DNA of 64,000 nt. Origin: Prinia subflava. Lineage: Eukaryota; Chordata; Aves; Passeriformes; Cisticolidae. Under the pieces are notes generated by a model. That model was not told the DNA's origin and searched no databases. It saw only the letters and a program-made list of their open reading frames with translations. The stretch spans positions 23,754,922 to 23,818,921 of the forward strand of contig NC_086248.1 of NCBI RefSeq assembly GCF_021018805.1, written 5' to 3'. Position 1 is the stretch's first letter. Each line of letters begins with the position of its first letter. The position numbers and the translations under genes are program-made. Below, in pieces: positions 1 to 8,050 of this stretch.

Positions 1-480
1 AGGAAGCGAGCGGAGCCGGAGCGGAGGGAGTCCGCCGTGCGCGGCGCGCTCGGTGCGGCGGGTGCGCTCGGTGCGGCGGCGGCGGGACCGAGCCCGGCGC
101 CGCACGTGACGGCGGCGCGCGTCAGGCCGTGACTCAGCACTTTCCGCCGGCAGGCGCCGCCCCCGCCGCGCCGAGCGCCGGACTGAGCGCGGCCTGGCTG
201 CCGGCCCCGCGGCGCTCTCGGCGCGGAGCCGCCGGGGACGGAGGGAAGGAGCGATCCGGCGGCCCCGGGGAGGCAAACGCGCTCGCCGGCAGCGACCGTG
301 AGCGCCGCTGCTCCGAACGCCCGGCCCACGGCCCGGCCCAGGGGAGGAGGCGCCGCTCGCCTGCGCCAGGCGACATGGCGGCGGAGGATGTCCCCGGCAG
401 GACGGGGCACGTCTGGCCGGGCTGGTGTTCTGGGGGAAAGGGACCCTCGAGGGCTTGCGAGCGCCAGAATAAAGGTCCTG
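1..480. promoter_or_regulatory. CpG island, possible GCLC promoter
   Basis: The first 480 bases are strongly GC- and CpG-rich, with many GGCGG boxes, a CACGTG E-box at 103-108, an antioxidant response element at 129-139 and an ATGGCGGCGG YY1-type motif near 375. No coding exon can be recognised: the open frames here look like GC-rich chance frames. In amniotes GCLC lies next to KLHL31 with the same transcriptional direction. KLHL31 is on the minus strand here, so a leftward GCLC promoter at this edge would fit gene order and the response element. That assignment is inference, because no GCLC coding sequence is visible. A promoter of another gene is the alternative. Confidence 0.55.
129..139 (+). 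promoter_or_regulatory. antioxidant response element (ARE/AP-1 composite)
   Basis: GTGACTCAGCA matches the ARE core RTGACNNNGC and contains the AP-1 core TGACTCA. This is the type bound by NRF2-small MAF and by AP-1. Composite elements of this kind drive glutathione-synthesis genes, which supports but does not prove that the surrounding island belongs to GCLC. Confidence 0.6.
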
Positions 481-907
481 ATTGAAAGGCCCCGGAGCGC
501 GGAGAGTGCGCGAACGCTGCTGGGTGTATTGCAGATCAGAGCACCGGGATAAAACGTGGTGCTCGCAGTGGATGGGGGGAAATCCAGAGAGGTCACACCT
601 CATCCCCCGTAGATCGTTCTCTGCATCTCTCCGGCTGCGGAACACACACGTTGTGGTGTCAAGCATAAGCCCAGCTCGTGAAGGTGTTGAAAATGAATTT
701 GTTATCTGGCAGATGTTTTGGAGGGAATTGCAGCAGCATTGTCTCAGGAAAGAGGATGCGGGAACATGTCAAGGCGTGTATTTTCATTCGATAAAAAGTA
801 GAAGGAAGGCCTATTAGACTGAGTCTTTACTAAAGAGACAAAAGGCTGAACATTAACATAAAGGGAAAATTTTTCACTGCTGAGAAGCAGAAATTCATTA
901 CTCATAG
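481..907. other. unique flank between CpG island and provirus
   Basis: CpG content falls away and no convincing gene, repeat or RNA is seen. A 111-codon open frame at 482-817 has no recognisable domain and is most likely chance. Confidence 0.5.
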
Positions 908-913
908 ACCCTC
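908..913. repeat. target-site duplication, left copy (ACCCTC)
   Basis: ACCCTC directly precedes the TG of the first LTR and is repeated at 12904-12909, directly after the CA of the terminal LTR fragment. A 6-bp duplication is typical of beta- and alpharetroviral integrases. It shows that everything between is flanked by one integration event. Confidence 0.85.
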
Positions 914-1473
914 TGTGGTGGTGTGGACAGTTGGACTTTCCCCATTGTTATATGTTAAACCCCAGTTAGACCCTCCAGAGGAGGCAGGACAGTATAAGCA
1001 GGTGAAAGAAAGTGCTTCGAAGGACTGTGTCAGGAAAAAGAAGGACAGACGAGGGAGAAGATTTAAAGAGAGACTCAAGGAAGTGAGAGAGGGAGCTGGA
1101 AGAAGGACAATAAAGAGAGAGTTTTGAGATAGGGTAAAGTTGAAGGACATGTGGGTGGTTTACCAAGTGGAAAAGATTCAGATATGTGAAAAGAAAAAGG
1201 ATTGGTGGGTCCAATGCTGTTATATGTTCTGTATGCTGCTGTGTAACCCCCCTAATTGAAATTCATAAGTTGCTACATCCTCCCTACAAGCCCCTATTTT
1301 TAGCTCACTTTTGTTACATGTTGCCTTTTCCCCTTTTCCCGCCACTGTGTTATCCCTCCCCTATCCCCTAATTGGTTCAAGGCTTGCAACCCCTCCCCTT
1401 ATCTCCCAGGTGTCAAGTTTCCATTGGTTGCCACAAAGAGGAACTCCCATTTCTCCTCCCCTTCCCCGAGACC

Positions 1474-1480
1474 TTATAAG
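1474..1480 (+). promoter_or_regulatory. LTR TATA box
   Basis: TTATAAG about 60 bases before the ATTAAA signal, in the expected position for the proviral core promoter. Transcription would begin near 1500. The identical box recurs in the middle LTR at 10128-10134. Confidence 0.75.
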
Positions 1481-1538
1481 CTGGTGTATTTCTTTGTTCT
1501 GGGTCCAGCTCCGCCTGGCCCTGACAGTGTTCACTGGG

Positions 1539-1544
1539 ATTAAA
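1539..1544 (+). terminator. LTR polyadenylation signal (ATTAAA)
   Basis: ATTAAA follows the TATA box by about 60 bases and is followed by a GT-rich stretch. This places the poly(A) site near 1560 and defines a short R region. The middle LTR has the same signal at 10193-10198. The terminal U5 fragment lacks it. Confidence 0.65.
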
Positions 1545-1767
1545 GTTACTGTTTAACTGTCCGGCTGGCTGGATCCTCCTTTCTTCCTCTCTGCCCTGTC
1601 GCCTGATACCTTTTATCATCGTGAGGCTTCCCTCAGGGAAAAAGAATCCACGAAAGCTGACTCCTCATAGAGTACTGAGGAGCAGCCCAAGATCACGCTT
1701 GCTCCGGTGCCTGGGCTAGCTCGGGGCGAAGCCGAGGGGCTTCGGTGACGGCACCGCGACAAGTGGC

Positions 1768-1785
1768 TGGCGCCCAACGTGGGGC
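1768..1785 (+). other. primer binding site, tRNA-Lys(1,2)
   Basis: TGGCGCCCAACGTGGGGC is the established primer site complementary to the 3' end of tRNA-Lys1,2, used by several betaretroviruses. It begins six bases after the LTR CA end instead of the usual two. The intervening bases end in an extra TGGC, so a shifted or duplicated start of the primer site is possible. Confidence 0.88.
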
Positions 1786-2405
1786 CCTGAAGTGAAGCCT
1801 CAAGTCTCCGTGGAGGCTTGGGTCTTCCTTCTTTGTGGCCCCCGGACGGATCGGAGGTGCCTGCACCAGGCGCAGGACCTTGAAGCGCAGATCCAGGGCG
1901 GTCCCACCGCTGTGCGTCGAGCAGCCTCCTCGGAGGAGCGCTCCGCACAGATCCGGGAGGTAGCTTCGCGGACAGCACTCTCCGTGGAGTCTCCCGAGGC
2001 AGAGAGTCACCCCAAGGCTGCTGGTAAGCACCCACTGTCGGGGGCACGCGTCAGGACCCTCTCCCTGGGCCACGGGGGGAGGTTCCGAAGGTAGAAGTCC
2101 GTGCGGGACCGAGGGGGGGACGGTTGGGGCCTTGCCCTCGGGATTGGTCGTGCCCAGGCAGTTTTTGGTTCTTTTAGTTCGTGTTTGTTTTGTTGGTTTG
2201 CTCCCGTCCGCTCTCGGGGAAGCGCCCGGAGGGGGGGGCGCAGAGTGGTTTTTTCGGGGACGTGTGAGCCCGTCGCGCGCCGAGAGGTTTTGTGGCGCGT
2301 AGAGAGTGCAGTTGATTTCGGCTTTTAAGTCGCGGCGGTTTGTGTTTTCGTTTTGTTTTGTGTTTTTCCAGCCTTGGGTAGCGGTGGTCTCTTTATATCG
2401 GGGAA
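1786..2405 (+). other. gag leader with packaging region and splice donor
   Basis: About 620 bases between the primer site and gag. A strong splice donor CTG|GTAAGC lies with its exon end at 2023, suitable for env mRNA. The rest is GC-rich with G and T runs and is the expected place for dimerisation and packaging signals, although none can be delimited by eye. The short open frames inside are not supported as genes. Confidence 0.6.
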
Positions 2406-4331
2406 ATGGGTGCTTCCCTCTCGACCACCGAGAAAGGGGTTTTTTATGTTTTAGTTAAAACGTTAGAGGAGAACCAAGTTAAGTTTTCGTCTGGTTCCCT
2501 CAAAAAGTTGGTCCGCTGGCTTTATTCGCAATTTCGGAATACCTCCGAAGAGCTGGTTAAGAGCCCCCGCTATTGGGAGGCAATTGAAAAAAGAGCGGCT
2601 AATTCGGATTGTCCCCGTGATTTTATGTTTCTAATTATCAAATTTAAAACGATTTTCGAAAGCTCTCAATTGCGAGTAAAGCCACCGCGACCACCTGCCC
2701 CAGTTTCCCGATCCCCTTCTCCCTCTCCCCGTGTTCCCCAGAAAGGGATTCTGCGGAGAGCTTCAGACCATCGGTCTGCCAGCCCAAGCTCTCGGCAGAA
2801 TTCCCGATCCCCCAGCCTCAGCAGTCTCGTCCGGACTGCTGAGGAATCCTCGAGTCGCCCTGGACAAGCGGCTCGGGGACCCTCTCCTTCCCCCAAATCT
2901 CCCAGTTGCAAACCCAAAGTTAGATTTAATTTAGGTGCGTCACAGGAGCCACAAGATGGCGCCTGTGGCGCACAAGATGGCGCCCGTTCGCGCCATTCCC
3001 CTACCCCTCCTCCTCGCCCCCCTCCCCCAAGACCCAATCCCTTCTTCGACCCAACCCCCTCATACCCGCCAAACCCCTTTTTCTCGCCCAACCCATTTTA
3101 CCCCTTAGTCCCTCCCACATCCACTCCCACTTTTTCCTCCTTTGCCCCTCCCATGGCCCCTCCCTCAACCCCTCCCACGTACCAGGAGTTCCCACCCTCT
3201 GTGACCTCCCAAACCCCGCCTTTGGTTCCTCCCTCTCCTCCCGCTGACGCTCCTCCCACTTCCTCCCCGAAGGCGGAGCCGAGCCCTTCCCCACGCCCCG
3301 GAAGGACGCCATTTTGCGACAAATTTTCCCACGCTGCCTCTTCCGGTTCCCACACTATGGGACCGGAAGACAACAGCGAGGGAAAACAGGAAGTACATCT
3401 CTCAGCTGCACCTGTCACCTACCGAAGGACTCGCGGGGGTGGCGATCCAAAACCTAATTGGCAACCTTTTTCTCAAAGTATAATTAGAGATTTGTGTAAG
3501 GTGCACAAGGAATTTGGGAGAGAGAGTCCATACTTCCGCGGCCTCCTTCACGCGGATTTGGCAGCTGCAACAGTTCTTCCCGCAGATTTAAAGCAGCTAT
3601 TTTCATGCTTGATGACACCCGCAGAATATGAATTATGGCTTGCCGCCTTTAGGCAAGCCCTACGGGAAGAGCTGCCGCATCTGCCGCTCCCGGCAATCGA
3701 TGAGGGGGGAAATCCCCTCTCAGTCGAATTGCTGGGCGGGGAGGGTCCCTTTGAGTCTCCTGAGGCTCAGGCTCTACTAATTCCACCTGCTGTTCTGCCC
3801 AGAGTTAAAGATATAGCCTGCAAGGCATTTTTCACAATGCAGCCTCGTGCACCCCTTCCACCCTTCACCCAGATCAAGCAAGGAGACGCGGAGTCATTCG
3901 TTGACTTCGTTGATAAAATGTCCAGGGCCCTAGAGATCCAGGTGGCAGACGGAGTCGCCAGGAGAAGAATCCTGGAGGAGATCGTGTTTACTAACGCGAA
4001 CAATTTATGTAAGCAGGCCATCTTAAGTCTCCCACCAGAGCCCCCAAGGACATTGCAGATGATGCTCCAGGTGTGTCAGCAGAAAGTTCCATTTCTGCAA
4101 CAGCAGCTGACCACAACCGGCAAACAAGGAGCTCACAAGGTGCACGTAGCTGAAGACGCCATTCCTCGACGCCCACCACCTCGCAGGCCGACGGCAACCA
4201 CCTCAGCCAAAGCGCGCGTCGAATGTTTTTTATGCCATGAAAAAGGGCATTTTATTAGCCAGTGCCCACACAACCCGCTGGCTAAATCGCAGACACAGCA
4301 AACCAACTCTGAGCCTTCACAAAAAAACTAG
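2406..4331 (+). CDS. gag: Gag polyprotein
   Basis: A 641-residue retroviral structural polyprotein that assembles the virion at the plasma membrane. It starts MGASLS, so Gly2 is a myristoylation candidate, followed by a matrix-like region of about 90 residues. Residues about 93-300 are very proline- and serine-rich, with repeated NPFF/NPFY motifs and a PPTY late-budding motif at 256-259. The capsid follows, about 345-575, with the major homology region near 490-510 (Q, G, E and F positions visible). Nucleocapsid has one CCHC zinc knuckle, C607-X2-C610-X4-H615-X4-C620; many orthoretroviruses have two. The start follows a GGGGAA leader. The stop TAG lies immediately after a slippery heptamer that leads into pro-pol. 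The frame is undamaged. Confidence 0.93.
   Translation: MGASLSTTEKGVFYVLVKTLEENQVKFSSGSLKKLVRWLYSQFRNTSEELVKSPRYWEAIEKRAANSDCPRDFMFLIIKFKTIFESSQLRVKPPRPPAPVSRSPSPSPRVPQKGILRRASDHRSASPSSRQNSRSPSLSSLVRTAEESSSRPGQAARGPSPSPKSPSCKPKVRFNLGASQEPQDGACGAQDGARSRHSPTPPPRPPPPRPNPFFDPTPSYPPNPFFSPNPFYPLVPPTSTPTFSSFAPPMAPPSTPPTYQEFPPSVTSQTPPLVPPSPPADAPPTSSPKAEPSPSPRPGRTPFCDKFSHAASSGSHTMGPEDNSEGKQEVHLSAAPVTYRRTRGGGDPKPNWQPFSQSIIRDLCKVHKEFGRESPYFRGLLHADLAAATVLPADLKQLFSCLMTPAEYELWLAAFRQALREELPHLPLPAIDEGGNPLSVELLGGEGPFESPEAQALLIPPAVLPRVKDIACKAFFTMQPRAPLPPFTQIKQGDAESFVDFVDKMSRALEIQVADGVARRRILEEIVFTNANNLCKQAILSLPPEPPRTLQMMLQVCQQKVPFLQQQLTTTGKQGAHKVHVAEDAIPRRPPPRRPTATTSAKARVECFLCHEKGHFISQCPHNPLAKSQTQQTNSEPSQKN
4322..4328 (+). 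promoter_or_regulatory. -1 ribosomal frameshift site (A AAA AAC)
   Basis: In the gag frame the last codons read CAA AAA AAC TAG, so the heptamer is in the canonical X XXY YYZ register and abuts the gag stop. A -1 slip enters the pro-pol frame, which is open from 4328. Downstream, GTGCGGG (4339-4345) can pair with CCCGGCAC (4350-4357). Alternatively GCCCACCC (4345-4352) pairs perfectly with GGGTGGGC (4371-4378). Either could be the stimulatory stem or part of a pseudoknot. Confidence 0.85.
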
Positions 4332-7300
4332 GGGGGGAGTGCGGGCCCACCCGGCACGAAGACCCCAACGGGGTGGGCACAGCAAGAGATAAGGCACTGG
4401 TCGCCTTTGGGGGTCACTGGACAGACACAGAAATTGCGGACTGGCACTTCCTCTATCCCTCACAGGATAGAGGCTTCCCGGATTTGACTTTTTCCCGTTT
4501 CTGCAAACCTTACAGGCTGCGACTCACCGAGGGCTGTCGCTTGACGGACACCTTTTGGCACCCGGTTCGCGTCAACTGCGACGACCTTCTGGACTGGCCT
4601 TTCCGTCAAAAAGGTAAGTTCATTGTCGTTGGGGATTGCAAGAATACTCCGCAGGACATTGAGGTTTACCCGGGAACCTACAAGGGTGATCCCAGGTTTC
4701 TTAATGTCTGGCTGCGCACAACACATCCCCCAAGTTTCTACCCATCAGGACAGATAGTGGCCCAGGCCATTCCCCATACCAGGCCTGAACAATACCAAGT
4801 CTACCCTGATTATAGGCCACTTGAGAATACACCATCCGTTAACACAGTGCATGTCATCACAGAGAATAAACCTATTATAGATTGCAAAATGTCCATTGGG
4901 GATGAAACAGTTAACAGAGGTCTTCTGTTTGACACAGGTGCAGATGTGACGATCATTCCCACCCGGGAGTGGCCGTCACATTGGGCCTTGGAGAACGCGC
5001 CCGCAAACATTTCTGGAGTTGGGGGTTTCCAATCGGCACGGAGATCTAAGCACATGGTGAAATTTACGGGGCCGAAAGGACAATTGGCCTTTACACGTCC
5101 TTTCGTTTGCAAGTATGAACGGCCTCTGCTTGGCAGAGAGCTCATGTCGCAGTGGGGAGTCACAATCAGTATCCCTGACCCCCCTCCATCTCAGGTTTTT
5201 TGCCTAGCGGTCACTGAGGAGCGCCCAATCCTCAGGCTGAATTGGAAAACTGATGACCCAGTGTGGATTGATCAGTGGCCGCTTTCTAAAGAAAAATTAA
5301 AGGCGCTCAACGAGCTCGTGGAGGAGCAGCTCCAGAAGGGGAACATCGTGGAAACGAATTCCCCCTGGAACTCGCCCGTCTTCGTCATTCGGAAGAGTGA
5401 CGGAAGGCGTTGGCGCCTTCTTCACGACCTCAGACAAATTAATAATGTAATAGAAGACATGGGCTCTCTCCAACCAGGAATGCCGTCCCCAGCCATGTTG
5501 CCCCAAAATTGGAATCTGGCAGTAATTGATTTAAAGGACTGTTTCTTCCAAATTCCCCTTCATCCAGATGATGCGCCGCGTTTTGCCTTCTCGGTACCCA
5601 CCATCAACCGAGCGGCCCCAAGGAAGAGGTACCACTGGAGGGTCCTTCCTCAAGGAATGAAGAACTCTCCAGTGATGTGCCAATTGTACATCGCTTCCTT
5701 GCTGCAACCTGTGCGCGCAGCCGCGGGGGAGGCTATCATCCATCACTATATGGATGATATCCTCGTTTGCGCCCCAACAGACAATGAACTGGATATGGTA
5801 CTCACCCGTGTAACAGGTGTGTTAGTTGCTGCAGGGTTCGAGCTGCAAGCTGAGAAGATTCAGCGGATGCCACCCTGGAAGTACCTAGGGCTCGAAATTG
5901 GACGGCGGACCATTGTTCCGCAAAAATTGGCCATCCGGACATCGGTTCGGACCCTTGCGGACGCCCATCGTCTCTGTGGTGAATTGAACTGGGTAAGGCC
6001 CTGGCTGGGTCTCTCTACAGAGGACCTGGCGCCCCTTTTCAATTTATTGAAAGGGGGAGAGGAGCTATGTTCTCCCAGGGTTCTTACCGCGGAGGCCAAG
6101 GCAGCATTGGAAAAGGTTCAACAGGCGTTGTCATCACGCCAAGCGCACAGGTGCGACCCCAGCTTACCCTTCCGATTTGTCGTGATGGGTAAGTTGCCAC
6201 ATCTCTGTGGGGTCATTTTTCAGTGGGACTCACAGGTAACATCACACACACATCAAGACGGCACGGGCCATGGCAGACGAGATCCACTTCTCATAATAGA
6301 GTGGGTCTTCCTCAGCCACCACCGGCCCAAAAGACTGACAAAGCCACAGGAGATCATGGCTGAGCTGATTCGCAAAGCGCGAACGCGCATTTGCGAATTG
6401 GCCGGTGTGGACTTTGAGTGCATCCACCTTCCCCTCAAATTGTCGTCGGGCCAGATTACAAAACCCATGCTGGAGACTCTGCTTCAAAATAACGAAGCAT
6501 TGCAATTTGCTCTGGATTCTTTTACGGGCCAAATTTCAATTCATCGGCCGGCCCACAAATTGTTTAATGCGGACCTAGATTTCAAATTGGCACTAAAGGG
6601 AGTCCGAAGTCAGAAACCACTCCAAGCTCTGACCGTTTTTACCGACGCGTCCGGGGCTTCTCACAAGTCAGTAATGACTTGGGAGGATCCCGAAACTCAG
6701 CAGTGGGACAGTGATGTTGAGATAGTTGAGGGCTCGCCTCAAGTTGCTGAGTTGGCCGCAGTCGTCAGGGCATTAGAGAGGTTTCCCGGACCTTTAAACA
6801 TTGTTACCGACTCCGCGTACGTAGCGGGGGTAGTTTCCAGAGCCGATCAGGCCGTACTACAGCAGGTCTCCAACAACGCGCTTTACGCGCAGCTCTCGAA
6901 GCTGATAAAGCTTGTGTCCCACCGAGAGCATCCCTTTTACGTCATGCACACAAGGTCCCACACTGATCTGCCGGGGTTTGTTGCAGAGGGTAACAGGAGA
7001 GCAGATGCTCTTGCTGCCCCTGTGACAAAGTCCCCCCTGCCTGACGTCTTTCAGCAGGCGCAGCTCAGCCATGCCCTTTTTCATCAGAATGCTCCAGCTC
7101 TGGTCCGCCGCTTCCGCATCACCCGGCAGCAGGCCAGGGCAATTGTGGCTTCATGCCCGTCTTGCCAGTCCCACTCTGTGCCGACCATGCACGCCGGGGT
7201 CAATCCCAGAGGTCTGGGAAGCTGTGAGATCTGGCAGACCGACGTCACCCACGTGGCGGCGTTCGGTCGACTCCGGTATGTGCATGTGTCAGTTGATACC

Positions 7301-8017
7301 TTTTCTGGTCTGGTCTACGCCTCCGCTCACGCAGGGGAGAAGGCCTCTCACGTCATCCAACACCTAGTTCAGGCCTTCTCGTTTATGGGCATCCCCAAGG
7401 GAATTAAAACTGACAACGGCCCTGCGTATATTTCCAGGGAGCTTGCAGATTTCCTGCAGCAATGGGGAGTTGAGCACAAGACAGGCATCCCTCACTCCCC
7501 CACGGGTCAGGCCATTGTTGAGAGGACTCACCAAAACATCAAGCGGGTCCTCCAACAACAAAGACCAGTCCTGAAAGTCGAAGTTCCAGCGATTCGATTG
7601 GCCAGGGCGCTTTATGTCATCAATTTTCTAAATTGCAGCTACGAGAAGCTCGACCCGCCCGTTGTGCGACACTTTAACAGTCGACGCGACTGGGAGGTGA
7701 GTCAGCAGCATCCCCCAGTTTTAGTGAGGTTTCCAGAAACGGGGAAGGTGGAGGGCCCACTAGCGCTAATGACGTGGGGACGTGGGTACGCCTGCGTCCT
7801 CACCGATGCTGGGCCAAAGTGGGTACCCTCCAGGTGGGTGAAACCATATGTAGAAAGGAAATCCAGAGTCCGGGAAAATGAGAAACCGCAAGTTGCCTCG
7901 GCGGCTCTCCGCCGTAAGAGGCGCCAGTCCAGTGACCCGGGGGAGGAAGAATTGCACAACAGTTGGGAAGAACCTTTTCTTTCTGATTTACCCCTTTCTG
8001 ATGATTTGTTTTTGTAA
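4328..8017 (+). CDS. pol: Pro-Pol polyprotein (dUTPase-like region, protease, RT, RNase H, integrase)
   Basis: One uninterrupted frame of about 1229 codons, reached by frameshift from gag. Numbering is from the GTG codon at 4373. Residues about 80-135 look like a degenerate dUTPase (PG near 100, GQIVAQ near 126-131). The aspartic protease active site DTGA is at 187-190 and its GRE motif follows further on. Reverse transcriptase has the LKD motif (Asp 386), LPQG and YMDD at 459-462. RNase H has TDAS (Asp 758) and TDSAY (Asp 813). Integrase has an H-H-C-C zinc domain and the D,D-35-E triad Asp957, Asp1014, Glu1050. Motif wording is betaretrovirus-like. Protease and polymerase share one frame, whereas typical betaretroviruses use two frameshifts. 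No disabling break is seen. Confidence 0.93.
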   Translation, partial: LGGECGPTRHEDPNGVGTARDKALVAFGGHWTDTEIADWHFLYPSQDRGFPDLTFSRFCKPYRLRLTEGCRLTDTFWHPVRVNCDDLLDWPFRQKGKFIVVGDCKNTPQDIEVYPGTYKGDPRFLNVWLRTTHPPSFYPSGQIVAQAIPHTRPEQYQVYPDYRPLENTPSVNTVHVITENKPIIDCKMSIGDETVNRGLLFDTGADVTIIPTREWPSHWALENAPANISGVGGFQSARRSKHMVKFTGPKGQLAFTRPFVCKYERPLLGRELMSQWGVTISIPDPPPSQVFCLAVTEERPILRLNWKTDDPVWIDQWPLSKEKLKALNELVEEQLQKGNIVETNSPWNSPVFVIRKSDGRRWRLLHDLRQINNVIEDMGSLQPGMPSPAMLPQNWNLAVIDLKDCFFQIPLHPDDAPRFAFSVPTINRAAPRKRYHWRVLPQGMKNSPVMCQLYIASLLQPVRAAAGEAIIHHYMDDILVCAPTDNELDMVLTRVTGVLVAAGFELQAEKIQRMPPWKYLGLEIGRRTIVPQKLAIRTSVRTLADAHRLCGELNWVRPWLGLSTEDLAPLFNLLKGGEELCSPRVLTAEAKAALEKVQQALSSRQAHRCDPSLPFRFVVMGKLPHLCGVIFQWDSQVTSHTHQDGTGHGRRDPLLIIEWVFLSHHRPKRLTKPQEIMAELIRKARTRICELAGVDFECIHLPLKLSSGQITKPMLETLLQNNEALQFALDSFTGQISIHRPAHKLFNADLDFKLALKGVRSQKPLQALTVFTDASGASHKSVMTWEDPETQQWDSDVEIVEGSPQVAELAAVVRALERFPGPLNIVTDSAYVAGVVSRADQAVLQQVSNNALYAQLSKLIKLVSHREHPFYVMHTRSHTDLPGFVAEGNRRADALAAPVTKSPLPDVFQQAQLSHALFHQNAPALVRRFRITRQQARAIVASCPSCQSHSVPTMHAGVNPRGLGSCEIWQTDVTHVAAFGRLRYVHVSVDTFSGLVYASAHAGEKASHVIQHLVQAFSFMGIPKGIKTDNGPAYISRELADFLQQWGVEHKTGIPHSPTGQAIVERTHQNIKRVLQQQRPVLKVEVPAIRLARALYVINFLNCSYEKLDPPVVRHFNSRRDWEVSQQHPPVLVRFPETGKVEGPLALMTWGRGYACVLTDAGPKWVPSRWVKPYVERKSRVRENEKPQVASAALRRKRRQSSDPGEEELHNSWEEPFLSDLPLSDDLFL

Positions 8018-8050
8018 AGTTTGGTTTAGATCCGCCCCCCGGAGAAAGCG
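8018..8050 (+). promoter_or_regulatory. candidate env splice acceptor region
   Basis: A pyrimidine/T-rich stretch (about 7990-8014) precedes AG dinucleotides at 8018-8019 and 8028-8029, just upstream of the env start at 8051. Either could join the leader donor at 2023 to make the env mRNA. Only an RNA read would tell which is used. Confidence 0.4.

Larger units (their letters stand above)
914..1761 (+). repeat. 5' LTR of the provirus (848 bp)
   Basis: Starts TGTGGTGG and ends GCGACA, giving the TG...CA ends of a retroviral LTR. The same 848 bp recur at 9568-10415 with no difference seen by eye. U3 contains inverted CCAAT boxes (ATTGG near 1371 and 1423), a TATA box at 1474-1480, and an ATTAAA polyadenylation signal at 1539-1544. 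U3 is therefore roughly 914-1500, R is short (about 1500-1560), and U5 runs to 1761. Small open frames inside it are not expected to be genes. Confidence 0.93.

Noticed and set aside
2666..3418. Minus-strand frames of 77-141 codons opposite gag
   Set aside because: They mirror the low-complexity proline-rich gag region and show Gly/Glu-rich chance translation.
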